Origin: JABSOG01 sp965277695
GTDB lineage: Bacteria > Pseudomonadota > Gammaproteobacteria > Enterobacterales > Alteromonadaceae
Length of the DNA: 64,000 nt
Direction of reading: 5' to 3'
NCBI GenBank assembly: GCA_965277695.1
Contig: CBDIDQ010000054.1
Span: forward strand, 62,001-126,000
The position numbers were made by a program, and so were the translations under genes. Below, one piece after another: positions 17,534 to 26,689 of this stretch. Each line of letters begins with the position of its first letter. The first letter of the stretch is position 1. The notes beneath the pieces are model-generated. The model ran no database searches, was not told the DNA's origin, and saw nothing but the letters and a program-made list of their open reading frames with translations.

Positions 17534-18253
17534 ATGAACCTTAATATCTTACAGCAAGGAAACCAAACGCTGCTATCTTGGCAGTTTAGTCCCAAGGACG
17601 TATCCACTTCTTGGTTTGAACCACAATTCTGGCAGGTACAAAAGAAAATGACTGGCGAAAAACACGGGCGTGCTACCACCTGGTTTTTCGAACATAATGA
17701 AACTAAAGGGGTTTTGCGTCACTATTGGCGTGGTGGCATGATCGCCAAACTGTTTAGCGATCAGTATTTTTATCTGGGTTTGGGAAATACCCGGGTATTT
17801 AAAGAATTTACCCTGCTGACCCACATGCATAAAAAAGGCTTGAATGTACCGCTGCCGATTGCTGCCATGGTGACTCGCCAAGGGTTAATTTATCGCGGTG
17901 ACATTATTACCGGTGCGATCCCCGGTGGGCAAAGCCTGCTTGAACTGTTAAAAGTCAGGCGGCTAAAAGTCGAAGAAATTGCCAAAGTGGCTGACTGCAT
18001 TGCTAACTTCCATCAACAGGGGATTTATCACGCTGATCTGAATATCAATAATATTCTTTATTCTCGTTATGATACGGTATTTTTGATTGATTTTGACCGC
18101 TGTGAATTAAAGCCACCAAAGCGGGCTTGGCAACGTCAAAATATGGCCCGCTTGCAACGTTCATTTGCTAAAGAAGCGGCCCGTAACAGCGAGTTTCACT
18201 GGTATCCTGAGGACTGGGAGCGATTAGAAGCGCATTACCGAGGTAAGATGTAA
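17534..18253 (+). CDS. kdkA: 3-deoxy-D-manno-octulosonic acid kinase
   Basis: 239 residues, the usual size of KdkA, which phosphorylates Kdo of lipid A-Kdo. It shows a protein-kinase-like fold: YWRGGMIAKLF (Gly-rich/Lys region), the catalytic loop IYHADLNINNILY and the metal site LIDFDR. Phosphorylated single-Kdo cores are typical of Haemophilus, Vibrio and Shewanella-type bacteria, in agreement with the neighbouring core genes. The C-terminus is seven bases from the stop of the convergent sensor kinase gene. Confidence 0.92.
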   Translation: MNLNILQQGNQTLLSWQFSPKDVSTSWFEPQFWQVQKKMTGEKHGRATTWFFEHNETKGVLRHYWRGGMIAKLFSDQYFYLGLGNTRVFKEFTLLTHMHKKGLNVPLPIAAMVTRQGLIYRGDIITGAIPGGQSLLELLKVRRLKVEEIAKVADCIANFHQQGIYHADLNINNILYSRYDTVFLIDFDRCELKPPKRAWQRQNMARLQRSFAKEAARNSEFHWYPEDWERLEAHYRGKM

Positions 18254-18260
18254 GCTGTGA

Positions 18261-20036
18261 TCAAATATCCTCTACAAAGCGATGTTCTCGTTGGGCGAAG
18301 CTGTTCTCTTTAGGGAAGATAATGCAATAACTTAATCCCTTGCCCAGTGTACTTTGGGCAGTAATGGTGCCATCAAGAGTCTGACGGACGAGGTTGTAAA
18401 CAATGTGAGTGCCAAGACCACTACCACCTTGATCGCGTTTGGTGGTGAAAAACGGGTCGAAAATTTGTTCTAGCTGACGGTTGCCCATGCCTTTGCCATT
18501 ATCAGAATACTTCACCTCAACCATCTTGCCCTGATCTTCGACGTTAATTTTCATCAATCCTTTGTTTTTCTGTTCAAAACCGTGGATCACCGAGTTCAGT
18601 ATCAGATTGGTGAAAATTTGCGAAATGGCACCGGCAGGGATCTTCAGTTCAATATCGTCGGGGCAATTAATTTCAACCGTGTGTTTGTATTTTTTCAACT
18701 TAGGGTAAAGTGATTGAATAATCTCATTGAGATAAACCTTAAGATTGATCACCCGGATGGCTTCACTGGCTTGATCAACCGTAATTTGTTTGAAACTGGC
18801 AGTCAGCTCTGAGGCTCTTTGCAGGTTCGACATCAGCAAGTCTGAGCCTTGTTTCATATCTGAAATAAAGCTTTCAAGTGATTTTTGACTCAAGGTTTTA
18901 GCGTTAAAATCAGCCTCTAGTGACTCCAACCGCTCAGCTAAAAACGTCGTTGCAGTGACACCGATACCAATAGGCGTGTTTACTTCATGGGTTAATCCGG
19001 CAACGAGTCCGCCAATGGCGGCAAATTTTTCATTCTGCACCAAACGGTCCTGTGCTTGATTTAATTCATCGACCATTTTTTCTAACTCACGCTGCTTGTG
19101 GGTGAGTTCATCTTCTTTTTCGCGACGTTTACTGATCTCGACCGTTAGATCTTTTTGTTGCTGCTCTAACTGATGTTTTTGTTGCTGTAAATCAATCATC
19201 GCATGGCTGAGAATAGAAGTCTTACGAGCCACTTCTTGCTCTAGGGTAAGGTTATGCCTATCGAGTTTATCATTACTCAATTGCAAATCATGCTTGGCTT
19301 CTTCAAGCTCCTGTTTATACTGCTGAACTTTAGTGATTAAGCGGTTAAACGCCGATTCCATTACATTTAATTCATTATTTTCAGTGCTGTGGATATCCAA
19401 GCGAACCCCAGCCAAATCATCTATTTCAAGGTCTTCAATTTGCTGGGTGAGTTCGTTGAGTGGATCGGTTAAATGTTTACGAAAGGAATGTAAGAACAAG
19501 AAAATCAAAAAGGCGGTTTTGATTAGGGCATTACCGACCAAAAAATAGATACTCACCAAAATACGATTAATAACCACTTCACGGCTCGATATCAGGGTGA
19601 CATCACCGACCTGAGTCGCCCGACCGGAAAACTCAAAAATCAATGGAAAAGAATAACCGAATAAACCAGTACGTGAGTCATCCAGCGGTACGCCTAAAGA
19701 GATCAGCTTATGACGGTATTCCTCAGCCATTTCTGGTACTCGACCTAACTTACTGATCACCTCCTGATTATCGTCCCTCACCACAATCCCTTCGATCATC
19801 GGAATAGCCAGTAAACCTTCGGCAATGGTGATTGCCTGTTGGGTATTGAGTTCCCAGATGGCTCTGGTCAAGCTACCACTGAAGGTTTTTTGCAAGGTCA
19901 CCAGTTCGCCGGTGATATTGCTTTTGCTGGTAATGTATTCAGCGAAAACCTGAAAACAGGTGACGGCGAAAGTGAGGAGAAAATAAACCGACAGCACAGT
20001 GGCCAAAAGTTTACGTGACAGGCTTTTAGTTCGCAT
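18261..20036 (-). CDS. Membrane sensor histidine kinase
   Basis: 591 residues. TM1 is near residues 10-33, a periplasmic sensing region spans about 34-165, and TM2 is near 165-190. A HAMP-like segment and a long coiled coil (about 235-345, Gln/Glu/Lys rich) follow. The phosphoacceptor site reads GLTHEVNTPIGIG, the variant H-box (His followed by Glu-Val-Asn) of kinases with large dimerisation helices. HATPase motifs are NLILNSVIHGF (N box), DNGKGM (G1), FDPFFTTK (F) and GSGLGTHIV (G2). No response regulator is adjacent, so it is an orphan kinase here. Signal unknown. Confidence 0.92.
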   Translation of the reverse strand: MRTKSLSRKLLATVLSVYFLLTFAVTCFQVFAEYITSKSNITGELVTLQKTFSGSLTRAIWELNTQQAITIAEGLLAIPMIEGIVVRDDNQEVISKLGRVPEMAEEYRHKLISLGVPLDDSRTGLFGYSFPLIFEFSGRATQVGDVTLISSREVVINRILVSIYFLVGNALIKTAFLIFLFLHSFRKHLTDPLNELTQQIEDLEIDDLAGVRLDIHSTENNELNVMESAFNRLITKVQQYKQELEEAKHDLQLSNDKLDRHNLTLEQEVARKTSILSHAMIDLQQQKHQLEQQQKDLTVEISKRREKEDELTHKQRELEKMVDELNQAQDRLVQNEKFAAIGGLVAGLTHEVNTPIGIGVTATTFLAERLESLEADFNAKTLSQKSLESFISDMKQGSDLLMSNLQRASELTASFKQITVDQASEAIRVINLKVYLNEIIQSLYPKLKKYKHTVEINCPDDIELKIPAGAISQIFTNLILNSVIHGFEQKNKGLMKINVEDQGKMVEVKYSDNGKGMGNRQLEQIFDPFFTTKRDQGGSGLGTHIVYNLVRQTLDGTITAQSTLGKGLSYCIIFPKENSFAQREHRFVEDI

Positions 20037-20309
20037 GGATTTGGCTCGAAAGAGTAAGAGTAAAAGGAGAAAAAGAAATAAAATGTGTCAATGGCATCTG
20101 TTACCGCTTGTTATTTGTATCTGGGGTTAACTTGACTAACTCAGCTTGACTTCGACTTTTTCGATTAAAACTGTAATTAGCGATTTTTATGGATGTCTTT
20201 TGATAATGACTATGTTAACTTATTTAGCAAGAGAGTAGAAAGTGCCAAAGCGCATCTCATTGATAGAATAATAGACAAAAAGTTAAGCGTTAACAATTAA
20301 ATAAAGACG

Positions 20310-20405
20310 GTGAAAACAATTAACATCAACAAGTGTGTCAATAAAGGCACGAGCAAAACGATTATTACCACCACCCCAACCACCCTTACCTTATGGTACG
20401 GATGA
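20310..20405 (+). CDS. thrL: thr operon leader peptide
   Basis: A 31-codon reading frame starting at GTG 20310 just after an AAGACG-type ribosome site and ending at TGA 20403-20405. It is packed with regulatory codons: nine Thr codons, including three consecutive ACC, plus four Ile codons, as in the E. coli thrL peptide (Thr/Ile rich). It lies directly before an intrinsic terminator and 230 bases before thrA. Translation stalling on scarce Thr- or Ile-tRNA would favour the antiterminator. The start codon is inferred, since an in-frame TAA lies just upstream. Confidence 0.85.
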   Translation: MKTININKCVNKGTSKTIITTTPTTLTLWYG

Positions 20406-20465
20406 TGGCCTCGTTTTGTTGTTACAATGAAAAGCCCGAGGTTAATCACCCCGGGCTTTTTTTTT
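20354..20465 (+). terminator. Attenuator of the thr operon with competing stems
   Basis: The terminator is AAGCCCG...CGGGCTT (20432-20458, with an inner GGT/ACC) followed by nine T. Segment 2 contains CCTCG (20409-20413), which can pair with CGAGG (20437-20441) and break the terminator. Its overlapping TCGTTTTG (20411-20418) can instead pair with CAAAACGA (20354-20361) inside the leader frame. This is the classical 1:2, 2:3 and 3:4 arrangement. A ribosome stalled on the Thr codons covers segment 1, frees segment 2 and allows thrABC transcription. Confidence 0.87.
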
Positions 20466-20634
20466 GCCTGTTAGCATGGTTCAGGCATTGTTCCCGGTTA
20501 GTATTTGTTTAGCTCCCGGGGTTAACCAGCGCAGAAAATACAGTGAAAAGGTCACTAACGACAGCGCTGTCATTTTGCTTAAAAAACGAGTAGAATCTTA
20601 GCAGTAAATCTAAATAATCTGGAAAAATAACACT
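20406..20634 (+). promoter_or_regulatory. thr leader-thrA spacer
   Basis: After the attenuator, about 170 bases lead to thrA. They contain one perfect 12-base palindrome, GACAGCGCTGTC (20560-20571), of unknown significance. No further gene is seen. The 273 bases upstream of the leader (20037-20309) must hold the promoters of the sensor kinase and of the thr operon. No clear -35/-10 pair could be chosen by eye. Confidence 0.45.
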
Positions 20635-23097
20635 ATGAAAGTCTTAAAATTTGGTGGTTCATCGGTCGCAAATCCACAGCTCATTGAGCATGTTTGTCAA
20701 CTTATTGGTCAAGCATCAACAACCAGCACCTTGACCGTGGTTCTTTCAGCGCCTAAAGGCGTGACCGATCGATTGGTCGAGATGACCGAAGTGGCCAAAC
20801 TGGGTTATGACTTTACCGACTCACTGAACAAGCTGAAGGACTTTTTGGTCGAACTGGTTGATGGTTTTGCCGGACAATTAAGCCTTCCGGTACGACAAAA
20901 ATTGCTGGCCCAAGTGGAGCAAAAACGCTCTAAAATAGCTAGCTTGCTAGAAGGGGTTAGACTACTCAACCATTGTCCTGCCCATATCGAAGCCCAGGTG
21001 GTCTCTAGCGGCGAATATATCAGCGCCGACATCATGACTACTTTGCTGGATACCCAAGGCTACAGCGTCTTTGAGCTGGACCCGACCGCTTGTATTCGTT
21101 GTTCAAATAATTATGTCAGTGCCCAAGCCGATATCGAGGCGACTCGTGAGTTGATGCAAGGTCAAATTGCAGCCAATAAAGCCGATATTTATATCATGCC
21201 GGGTTTTATCGCTGCCAATCAGCGTAATGAACTTTGTACGCTCGGTCGTAATGGCTCTGACTATTCTGCTGCGATTGTTGCCAGTACCATTGGTGCAGAT
21301 GTTTGTGAGATATGGACTGATGTGGATGGGGTTTACAGTGCCGACCCACGAATGGTTAAAGATGCGATCTTAATCGAACAATTGTCTTACGAAGAAGCGA
21401 TGGAGTTATCTTACTTTGGGGCCAAGGTATTACACCCTAAAACCATTAGCCCACTGGCGTCGAATCTTATTCCCTGTGTGATTAAAAATACCTTGTCGCC
21501 GCAAGAGCCGGGCACCCGCATCAGCGCAGAAACAGTACCAACCAAGATTGTTAAAGCGATCTCCAGCCTAGAACATTTAACCGTGATGACTGTTTCTGGT
21601 CTTGGCATGAAAGGGCTGGTAGGTATGGCAAGCCGGGCTTTTGGTACTTTGGCAAAAAATAATATCCCAGTGGTATTGGTGACGCAATCTTCGTCTGAAA
21701 CCAGTATCAGCCTATGTATTCATCAACACTCGGTGAATTTAGCTCGGGAATCTTTAGAGCAAGAATTTGAACTAGAGCTCGAAAACGGTCGCCTTAACCC
21801 GATTGACTTGTTCACCAACGTCGCCGTGGTCTCGCTGATTGGTGACGGCATGAGAGATAAAAAAGGCACCGCTGCTAAATTCTTCTCCTCACTGGCACAA
21901 GCCAGAGTGAATATCGTCGCCATTGCTCAGGACTCTTCCGAAGGCGCAATTTCAGCGGTGATCGAACAGCAATACAGCAAAGATGCGATTAAAGTCTGTC
22001 ATGAGAACTTTTTTACTCATATGCCGAGCGTTGATTTGTTTGTGGTTGGTTGTGGCGTTGTTGGTAGTGAATTTTTGCGTCAGGTGAAAAAACAACGCAG
22101 CTTTTTGTCCAGCCGCAATATCCGTCTCAAAGTATACGGTATCGCCAACAGCAAACAGGTGTTGCTTGATTCTGACGGGATTGAGTTAGATCACTGGCAC
22201 ACCAGTTTGGAGCAAAGCCAAGGTGAATTCACATTAGCCAATTTAACCCGCTTTGTTGAAGACAATCATTTGGTCAATCCGGTATTGGTCGACTGTACTT
22301 CTAGTCATTTCATTGGTGAACAGTATGTTGACTTTCTCAGTGCTGGTTTTCATGTGGTGACACCAAACAAAAAAGCCAACACTAGCTCGATGGCTTATTA
22401 TCGCGAGCTGCGTAAAGCTGCCCAGTTGCAAAAACGACGTTTTCTTTATGAAACCAACGTTGGTGCTGGTCTGCCTGTCATCGATACATTGCAGGGCTTG
22501 TTTAATGCTGGTGATGAATTAGTGGCATTTGAGGGCATTCTGTCAGGTTCATTATCTTATATTCTAGGCAAACTTGATGAAGGCATGTCGTTATCTGATG
22601 CCACTACAGTGGCTCGTGATAACGGTTATACCGAACCGGATCCACGTGATGATTTAAATGGCATGGACGTGGCGAGAAAATTACTGATCATGGCTCGTGA
22701 AGCCGGAATGGAGCTTGAATTGGCTGATATTGAAGTCGAGTCTTTGTTACCGGACTCCTTTGATGACAGTGGTGATGTTGAACATTTCATGGCGCAATTA
22801 ACTGAGCTTGATGGCCATTACCGTGAGTTAGTAGAGACAGCCGCAGCGCAAAATCAGGTGTTACGTTATATCGGCAAAATCAATAATGACGGTAAATGTT
22901 CGGTATCGGTGCAAAGTGTCGGGAGTGATAATCCGTTGCATGGGGTTAAGAATGGCGAAAACGCCCTATCGATTTCAAGTTATTACTATCAACCTATCCC
23001 GTTTGTGATCAGAGGATACGGTGCTGGTGCAGAAGTTACCGCTGCTGGTGTGTTTGCTGATTGTCTTAGAACATTATCCTGGCAGCAGGAGGTTTAA
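20635..23097 (+). CDS. thrA: Bifunctional aspartokinase I / homoserine dehydrogenase I
   Basis: 820 residues, the same as E. coli ThrA. The N-terminal aspartokinase begins with KVLKFGGSSVA and includes GRNGSDYSAAI. Central ACT-like regulatory segments (about 315-460) are followed by homoserine dehydrogenase from about residue 465 (VDLFVVGCGVVGSEFL, the NAD(P) loop). The catalytic stretch has EGILSGSLSYILGKL and GYTEPDPRDDLNGMDVARKLLI. It performs the first and third steps from aspartate toward threonine and is expected to be inhibited by threonine. First structural gene of the attenuated operon. Confidence 0.97.
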   Translation: MKVLKFGGSSVANPQLIEHVCQLIGQASTTSTLTVVLSAPKGVTDRLVEMTEVAKLGYDFTDSLNKLKDFLVELVDGFAGQLSLPVRQKLLAQVEQKRSKIASLLEGVRLLNHCPAHIEAQVVSSGEYISADIMTTLLDTQGYSVFELDPTACIRCSNNYVSAQADIEATRELMQGQIAANKADIYIMPGFIAANQRNELCTLGRNGSDYSAAIVASTIGADVCEIWTDVDGVYSADPRMVKDAILIEQLSYEEAMELSYFGAKVLHPKTISPLASNLIPCVIKNTLSPQEPGTRISAETVPTKIVKAISSLEHLTVMTVSGLGMKGLVGMASRAFGTLAKNNIPVVLVTQSSSETSISLCIHQHSVNLARESLEQEFELELENGRLNPIDLFTNVAVVSLIGDGMRDKKGTAAKFFSSLAQARVNIVAIAQDSSEGAISAVIEQQYSKDAIKVCHENFFTHMPSVDLFVVGCGVVGSEFLRQVKKQRSFLSSRNIRLKVYGIANSKQVLLDSDGIELDHWHTSLEQSQGEFTLANLTRFVEDNHLVNPVLVDCTSSHFIGEQYVDFLSAGFHVVTPNKKANTSSMAYYRELRKAAQLQKRRFLYETNVGAGLPVIDTLQGLFNAGDELVAFEGILSGSLSYILGKLDEGMSLSDATTVARDNGYTEPDPRDDLNGMDVARKLLIMAREAGMELELADIEVESLLPDSFDDSGDVEHFMAQLTELDGHYRELVETAAAQNQVLRYIGKINNDGKCSVSVQSVGSDNPLHGVKNGENALSISSYYYQPIPFVIRGYGAGAEVTAAGVFADCLRTLSWQQEV

Positions 23098-23098
23098 T

Positions 23099-24076
23099 AT
23101 GGGCGAGTTAATTTCTGTTTACGCACCAGCATCGATTGGTAATGTTGGTGTCGGTTTTGATTTATTAGGTGCGGCGGTCACTCCGATTGATGGTTCACTG
23201 CTCGGTGATGTGGTCACTATCACTGGGGTTTGCGAGGATGATTTTCAATTATCTTTGAGTGGGCCGTTTAAGTCGTCTTTACCTGTGGATCAACGCAGTA
23301 ACGTGGTTTATCAATGTTGCCAATATTTTCGTCAACAGCTGGCTGAAAAGCGCAGTGATAGTCCGGCCTTTTTACAGCTGAATTTGGAAAAAAACCTTCC
23401 GGTTGGCAGTGGCTTGGGTTCTAGTGCGACGTCGATTGTGGCGACATTGCAGGCGTTGAATCTTTATTTTGATCAGCCGTTTGCGCGTCATGAAGTACTG
23501 GCGATGATGGGGCATTTTGAAGGGCAGATCAGCGGTTCAATTCATTACGACAATGTGGCTCCGTGTTATTTGGGTGGCATTCAATTGATGAATAATGATC
23601 ACGATATTTGCCAGTCGTTACCGGTGCCTAAAAACTGGTTTTGGGTGATGGCGTATTCTGGCATCAACGTTTCAACCAAAATGGCCAGAGAGGTATTGCC
23701 TAAGCAACTACCGTTGGCGACTGGGATTGAATATGCCCGCAATTTGGCGGTTTTTGTTGATGCTCTGCATCGTGGCGATGACGCAAAGGCCGCGAAGTTT
23801 ATGCGCGATCCGATTGCTGAACCGCACCGTCGGGATTTATTACCGGGTTTTGCTGCTGTCACTGAGCAATTGGCGGAAGCGGGGGCGTTGAGCTGTGGTA
23901 TTTCTGGCTCGGGTCCTACTTTGTTTGCCATTGCGGATAGCCCAGAGAAAGCCGAACAACTGAAAACATTATTGACAGCGAACTATATTCAAAACGAAAA
24001 AGGGTTTTGTATTATTTGTAGTATTGATACGCAGGGGGCACGTGTGTTGTCCGATCATAAAATCAGTATCGATTAG
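23099..24076 (+). CDS. thrB: Homoserine kinase
   Basis: 325 residues from ATG 23099, one base after the thrA stop and preceded by a CAGGAGG site inside the thrA end. An open frame upstream to 23021 is thrA overlap and not used. GHMP-kinase motifs are visible: VYAPASIGNVGVGFDLLG at the start, the ATP loop LPVGSGLGSSATS and CGISGSGPTLFA near the C-terminus. It phosphorylates homoserine before ThrC. It is slightly longer than the E. coli protein (310). Confidence 0.96.
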   Translation: MGELISVYAPASIGNVGVGFDLLGAAVTPIDGSLLGDVVTITGVCEDDFQLSLSGPFKSSLPVDQRSNVVYQCCQYFRQQLAEKRSDSPAFLQLNLEKNLPVGSGLGSSATSIVATLQALNLYFDQPFARHEVLAMMGHFEGQISGSIHYDNVAPCYLGGIQLMNNDHDICQSLPVPKNWFWVMAYSGINVSTKMAREVLPKQLPLATGIEYARNLAVFVDALHRGDDAKAAKFMRDPIAEPHRRDLLPGFAAVTEQLAEAGALSCGISGSGPTLFAIADSPEKAEQLKTLLTANYIQNEKGFCIICSIDTQGARVLSDHKISID

Positions 24077-24126
24077 CAGTTAACAATTAAAAGTAAAATC
24101 AAAAGCTTGCATACTGGCGAGCAGGG
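24072..24126. repeat. Dispersed AT-rich repeat copy (thrB-thrC gap)
   Basis: The spacer carries TTAACAATTAAAAGTAAAAT then CAAAAGCTTGCATACTGGCGAGCAGG. A closely related string follows mcrB near 37222-37275, and a partial one lies near 58251-58290. It lies inside the thr operon, so it is transcribed. Confidence 0.5.
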
Positions 24127-24137
24127 TTAAGAAAACA

Positions 24138-25424
24138 ATGAAACTATATAATATAAAACAACCACAACAGCAGGTAACGTTTGAACAAGCGGTGTTATTG
24201 GGGTTAGGTGAGCAGCAAGGGTTGTTTTTCCCTCAAGAGATTAAACCGCTGACCAATATGGACGAATTACTGGCGATGGATTTCACCCGCCGTAGTGCGG
24301 CGATATTAAACCATTTGCTGGATAACGAGCTGTCTAATGATGAACTGACCGCGATGATTGGTTCAGCATTTGAGTTTCCGGCACCGTTGAAAAAAATCGA
24401 CGACAAGCACTACTGCCTAGAATTATTTCATGGTCCGACGTTAGCGTTTAAAGATTTTGGTGCGCGTTTTATGGCCCAATGCATGAAGCGTTTTTCTTCA
24501 GGCGAAAAGCTCACCATAGTGACCGCGACTTCTGGCGATACCGGGGCGGCTGTGGCTCATGCGTTTTACGACATTGAAAACATTGATGTGGTTATTTTAT
24601 ATCCAAAAGGCAAGATCTCATTATTGCAGGAAAAACTGTTTTGCACCTTGGGTAAAAATATTCATACCATCGCTGTCGAAGGCACTTTTGATGATTGTCA
24701 GCAATTGGTTAAGCAATCTTTTGATGATGATGCCTTGCGCAAAGCGATTCACTTGAATTCGGCCAACTCAATCAACATCAGTCGTATTTTCGCCCAGATT
24801 TGTTATTACTTCGAAGCGGTTGCCCAGTTGGTTAAAGATGACAGCCAATCTGCCACTAAAGCGGTGGTTGCGGTGCCTAGTGGTAACTTTGGTAATTTGA
24901 CGGCGGGCATGATTGCCAAGCGTTTAGGGTTACCGGTTGAGCGTTTTATTGCCGCAACTAATGTCAACGACACGGTGCCACGTTATTGGCAAAGTGGTCA
25001 GTGGGAGCCTGCGGTAACGGTAGCAACCTTATCTAATGCGATGGATGTTAGTGAGCCAAATAACTGGCCGCGTATTGAAGAAATGTTCACTAAAGGCTTG
25101 TTAGACAAAGCCTGTTTGAGCACTGCTATGGTTGATGAAGAAGATACTCAGCTGTCGATGCGGCAGTTATATCAATTGGGTTATACCTCTGAGCCTCATG
25201 CCGCAGTGGCTTTTAAGGCGTTAAAGCGCAGTTTGACTGATGACGAAGCGGGGATTTTCCTTGGTACTGCTCATCCGGCTAAATTCAAAGAAAGTGTTGA
25301 AAACGTGCTCGGTGAAATGATTGCCTTACCGCAGCCTTTAGCCGATTGTGCTGGCGAAGAGATTTTGTCACAATCCATGGCGGTAGATTATGCTGCGTTA
25401 GCAGTGTATTTGCGAGCATTGTAA
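24138..25424 (+). CDS. thrC: Threonine synthase
   Basis: 428 residues, identical in length to E. coli ThrC. The PLP lysine lies in GPTLAFKDFGARF, the phosphate-binding loop is TATSGDTGAAV, and the PSGNFGNLTAG segment is intact. It converts O-phosphohomoserine to threonine and completes the operon. It is separated from thrB by 61 bases that carry a repeat copy, longer than the usual tight spacing. Confidence 0.97.
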   Translation: MKLYNIKQPQQQVTFEQAVLLGLGEQQGLFFPQEIKPLTNMDELLAMDFTRRSAAILNHLLDNELSNDELTAMIGSAFEFPAPLKKIDDKHYCLELFHGPTLAFKDFGARFMAQCMKRFSSGEKLTIVTATSGDTGAAVAHAFYDIENIDVVILYPKGKISLLQEKLFCTLGKNIHTIAVEGTFDDCQQLVKQSFDDDALRKAIHLNSANSINISRIFAQICYYFEAVAQLVKDDSQSATKAVVAVPSGNFGNLTAGMIAKRLGLPVERFIAATNVNDTVPRYWQSGQWEPAVTVATLSNAMDVSEPNNWPRIEEMFTKGLLDKACLSTAMVDEEDTQLSMRQLYQLGYTSEPHAAVAFKALKRSLTDDEAGIFLGTAHPAKFKESVENVLGEMIALPQPLADCAGEEILSQSMAVDYAALAVYLRAL

Positions 25425-25472
25425 CTATTTAGCTTGTGAATGTCTTAAGGGTTTGACGCGCTTTTCAAGTCA

Positions 25473-25641
25473 CTGGAGCGCTCCGTTCTTTACAATCAAA
25501 AGCACTCACCACGGAGACACGGAGGCACGGAGCAGGTCAAAAGCAAAACAGTTAAACTCTTTTGTTTTTGACTTTGTTTTTCTCCGTATCTCCGTGTCTC
25601 CGTGGTCAAAATGTTTTGTTTTTAAGAACGAAGCGCTCCAG
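25473..25641. repeat. 169-bp nested palindromic element
   Basis: The outer arms CTGGAGCGCTCCGTTCTT (25473-25490) and AAGAACGAAGCGCTCCAG (25624-25641) match at 17 of 18 positions. A second pair of 25-base arms (25508-25532 and 25582-25606), built from CACGGAG-type units, matches at 23 of 25. The centre is AAAAGC/GCTTTT-like. The whole can fold into one long hairpin. No transposase, clear terminal duplication or protein is present. Open frames across it are artefacts of the repeat. It may also stop thr transcription. Confidence 0.8.
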
Positions 25642-25811
25642 ATACCTGAACAGCCCAACTGCCCGGATGACGGTAGTGCTAAACAAGAAGTTTAAATCGA
25701 TAGTTATACTGAGTAATTACAAAGCATTGTTGCTTTTTTTGATTTTAAAGAACCAAGGGCTTAAACCATAAAAGCCCACCAAAGCCTATAACAACCAAAC
25801 GAGGACAATCC

Positions 25812-26471
25812 ATGCCAACATGGCAGCAAATCATTGAGCATGAAGGACAACAACCGTACCTTAGTGAGACCCTTGATTATGTTAAGCAGCGCAGAGCAGC
25901 CGCAGTGACCGTTTTTCCGCCTGACGAGCAAGTGTTTAACGCTTTTACCCTGACTGATTTTGAGCAAGTTAAAGTGGTTATTCTTGGTCAGGACCCTTAT
26001 CACGGTGCCAATCAAGCCCATGGTTTATGTTTTTCTGTATTGCCTGGGGTGGCGGTGCCGCCATCGCTTAAAAACATCTACAAAGAACTGGCAACAGACA
26101 TTGAAGGTTTTACCATCCCTAACCATGGTTTTTTGCAACCTTGGGCAGAGCAGGGGGTATTATTGCTCAATACTGTGCTGACAGTTGAAAGTGGTGAAGC
26201 TAATTCACATCAGCATTTAGGTTGGGAGCAATTCACTGATGTGATTATTGCCAAGCTGAATGAACATCGTGAAGGCGTGGTTTTTTTGTTGTGGGGTTCA
26301 CATGCGCAAAAGAAAGGGCGTTTTATTGATCGTGATAAACATCATGTGTTATCTGCCCCTCATCCTTCACCATTAGCGGCTTATCGCGGCTTCTTTGGTT
26401 GTCAGCATTTTTCTCAAAGTAATGATATTTTGTTGTCGCAGGGAAAGGTTGGTATTAATTGGCAGGTTTAA
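25812..26471 (+). CDS. ung: Uracil-DNA glycosylase
   Basis: 219 residues, family 1 UDG. It removes uracil from DNA at the start of base-excision repair. The catalytic water-activating motif GQDPYHG, the LLLNTVLTVE segment and the DNA-intercalating HPSPLAAYRGFFGC loop are all intact. It follows the thr operon and the palindromic element with its own spacer. The small DUF3545 gene converges on it. Confidence 0.97.
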   Translation: MPTWQQIIEHEGQQPYLSETLDYVKQRRAAAVTVFPPDEQVFNAFTLTDFEQVKVVILGQDPYHGANQAHGLCFSVLPGVAVPPSLKNIYKELATDIEGFTIPNHGFLQPWAEQGVLLLNTVLTVESGEANSHQHLGWEQFTDVIIAKLNEHREGVVFLLWGSHAQKKGRFIDRDKHHVLSAPHPSPLAAYRGFFGCQHFSQSNDILLSQGKVGINWQV

Positions 26472-26487
26472 GGTTGCTGGGGGAATG

Positions 26488-26516
26488 AACGAGTGCCCAT
26501 GAGCTGGACACTCGTT
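26488..26516. terminator. Hairpin between ung and the DUF3545 gene
   Basis: AACGAGTG and CACTCGTT form an 8-bp stem with a GG/CC extension inside the loop, lying between the two convergent stops. There is no strong T run on either strand, so bidirectional termination is plausible but unproven. Confidence 0.45.
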
Positions 26517-26527
26517 AGGTTGAAAAT

Positions 26528-26689
26528 TTACAAACCCAATTCATCAAAATCCAATTCTACAGAGTAATCATCTTCCTGAAGTTCTTTCATTAATTGGCGG
26601 CGATCTCTGATAGCTTCAATCTCGCGCCACTTAGTTTTTGAGCGGGTTTTTTTTTCTTTACTTGGTGTGCTTTTGTCTATTTTTGTCAT
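26528..26689 (-). CDS. DUF3545 family small protein
   Basis: A 53-residue protein. The first 20 residues are Lys/Ser/Thr rich, followed by KWREIEAIRDRRQLMKELQ and an acidic tail DFDELGL. The KWREIEAI.DR..L.KEL core is the hallmark I associate with DUF3545, a tiny family of Vibrio, Shewanella and relatives with unknown function. A GAGGT ribosome site precedes the ATG. It is too short for most length cut-offs, so it is easily missed. Confidence 0.8.
   Translation of the reverse strand: MTKIDKSTPSKEKKTRSKTKWREIEAIRDRRQLMKELQEDDYSVELDFDELGL

Noticed and set aside
20560..20571. GACAGCGCTGTC palindrome before thrA as a repressor operator
   Set aside because: A single 12-base palindrome with no second copy or known thr repressor match. 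It is mentioned in the spacer entry only.
25453..25771. Two overlapping open frames of 69-80 residues within the palindromic element
   Set aside because: They translate the repeat words (HHGDTEA, SVSPWS) that give the same false peptides wherever this repeat occurs, and have no ribosome site.
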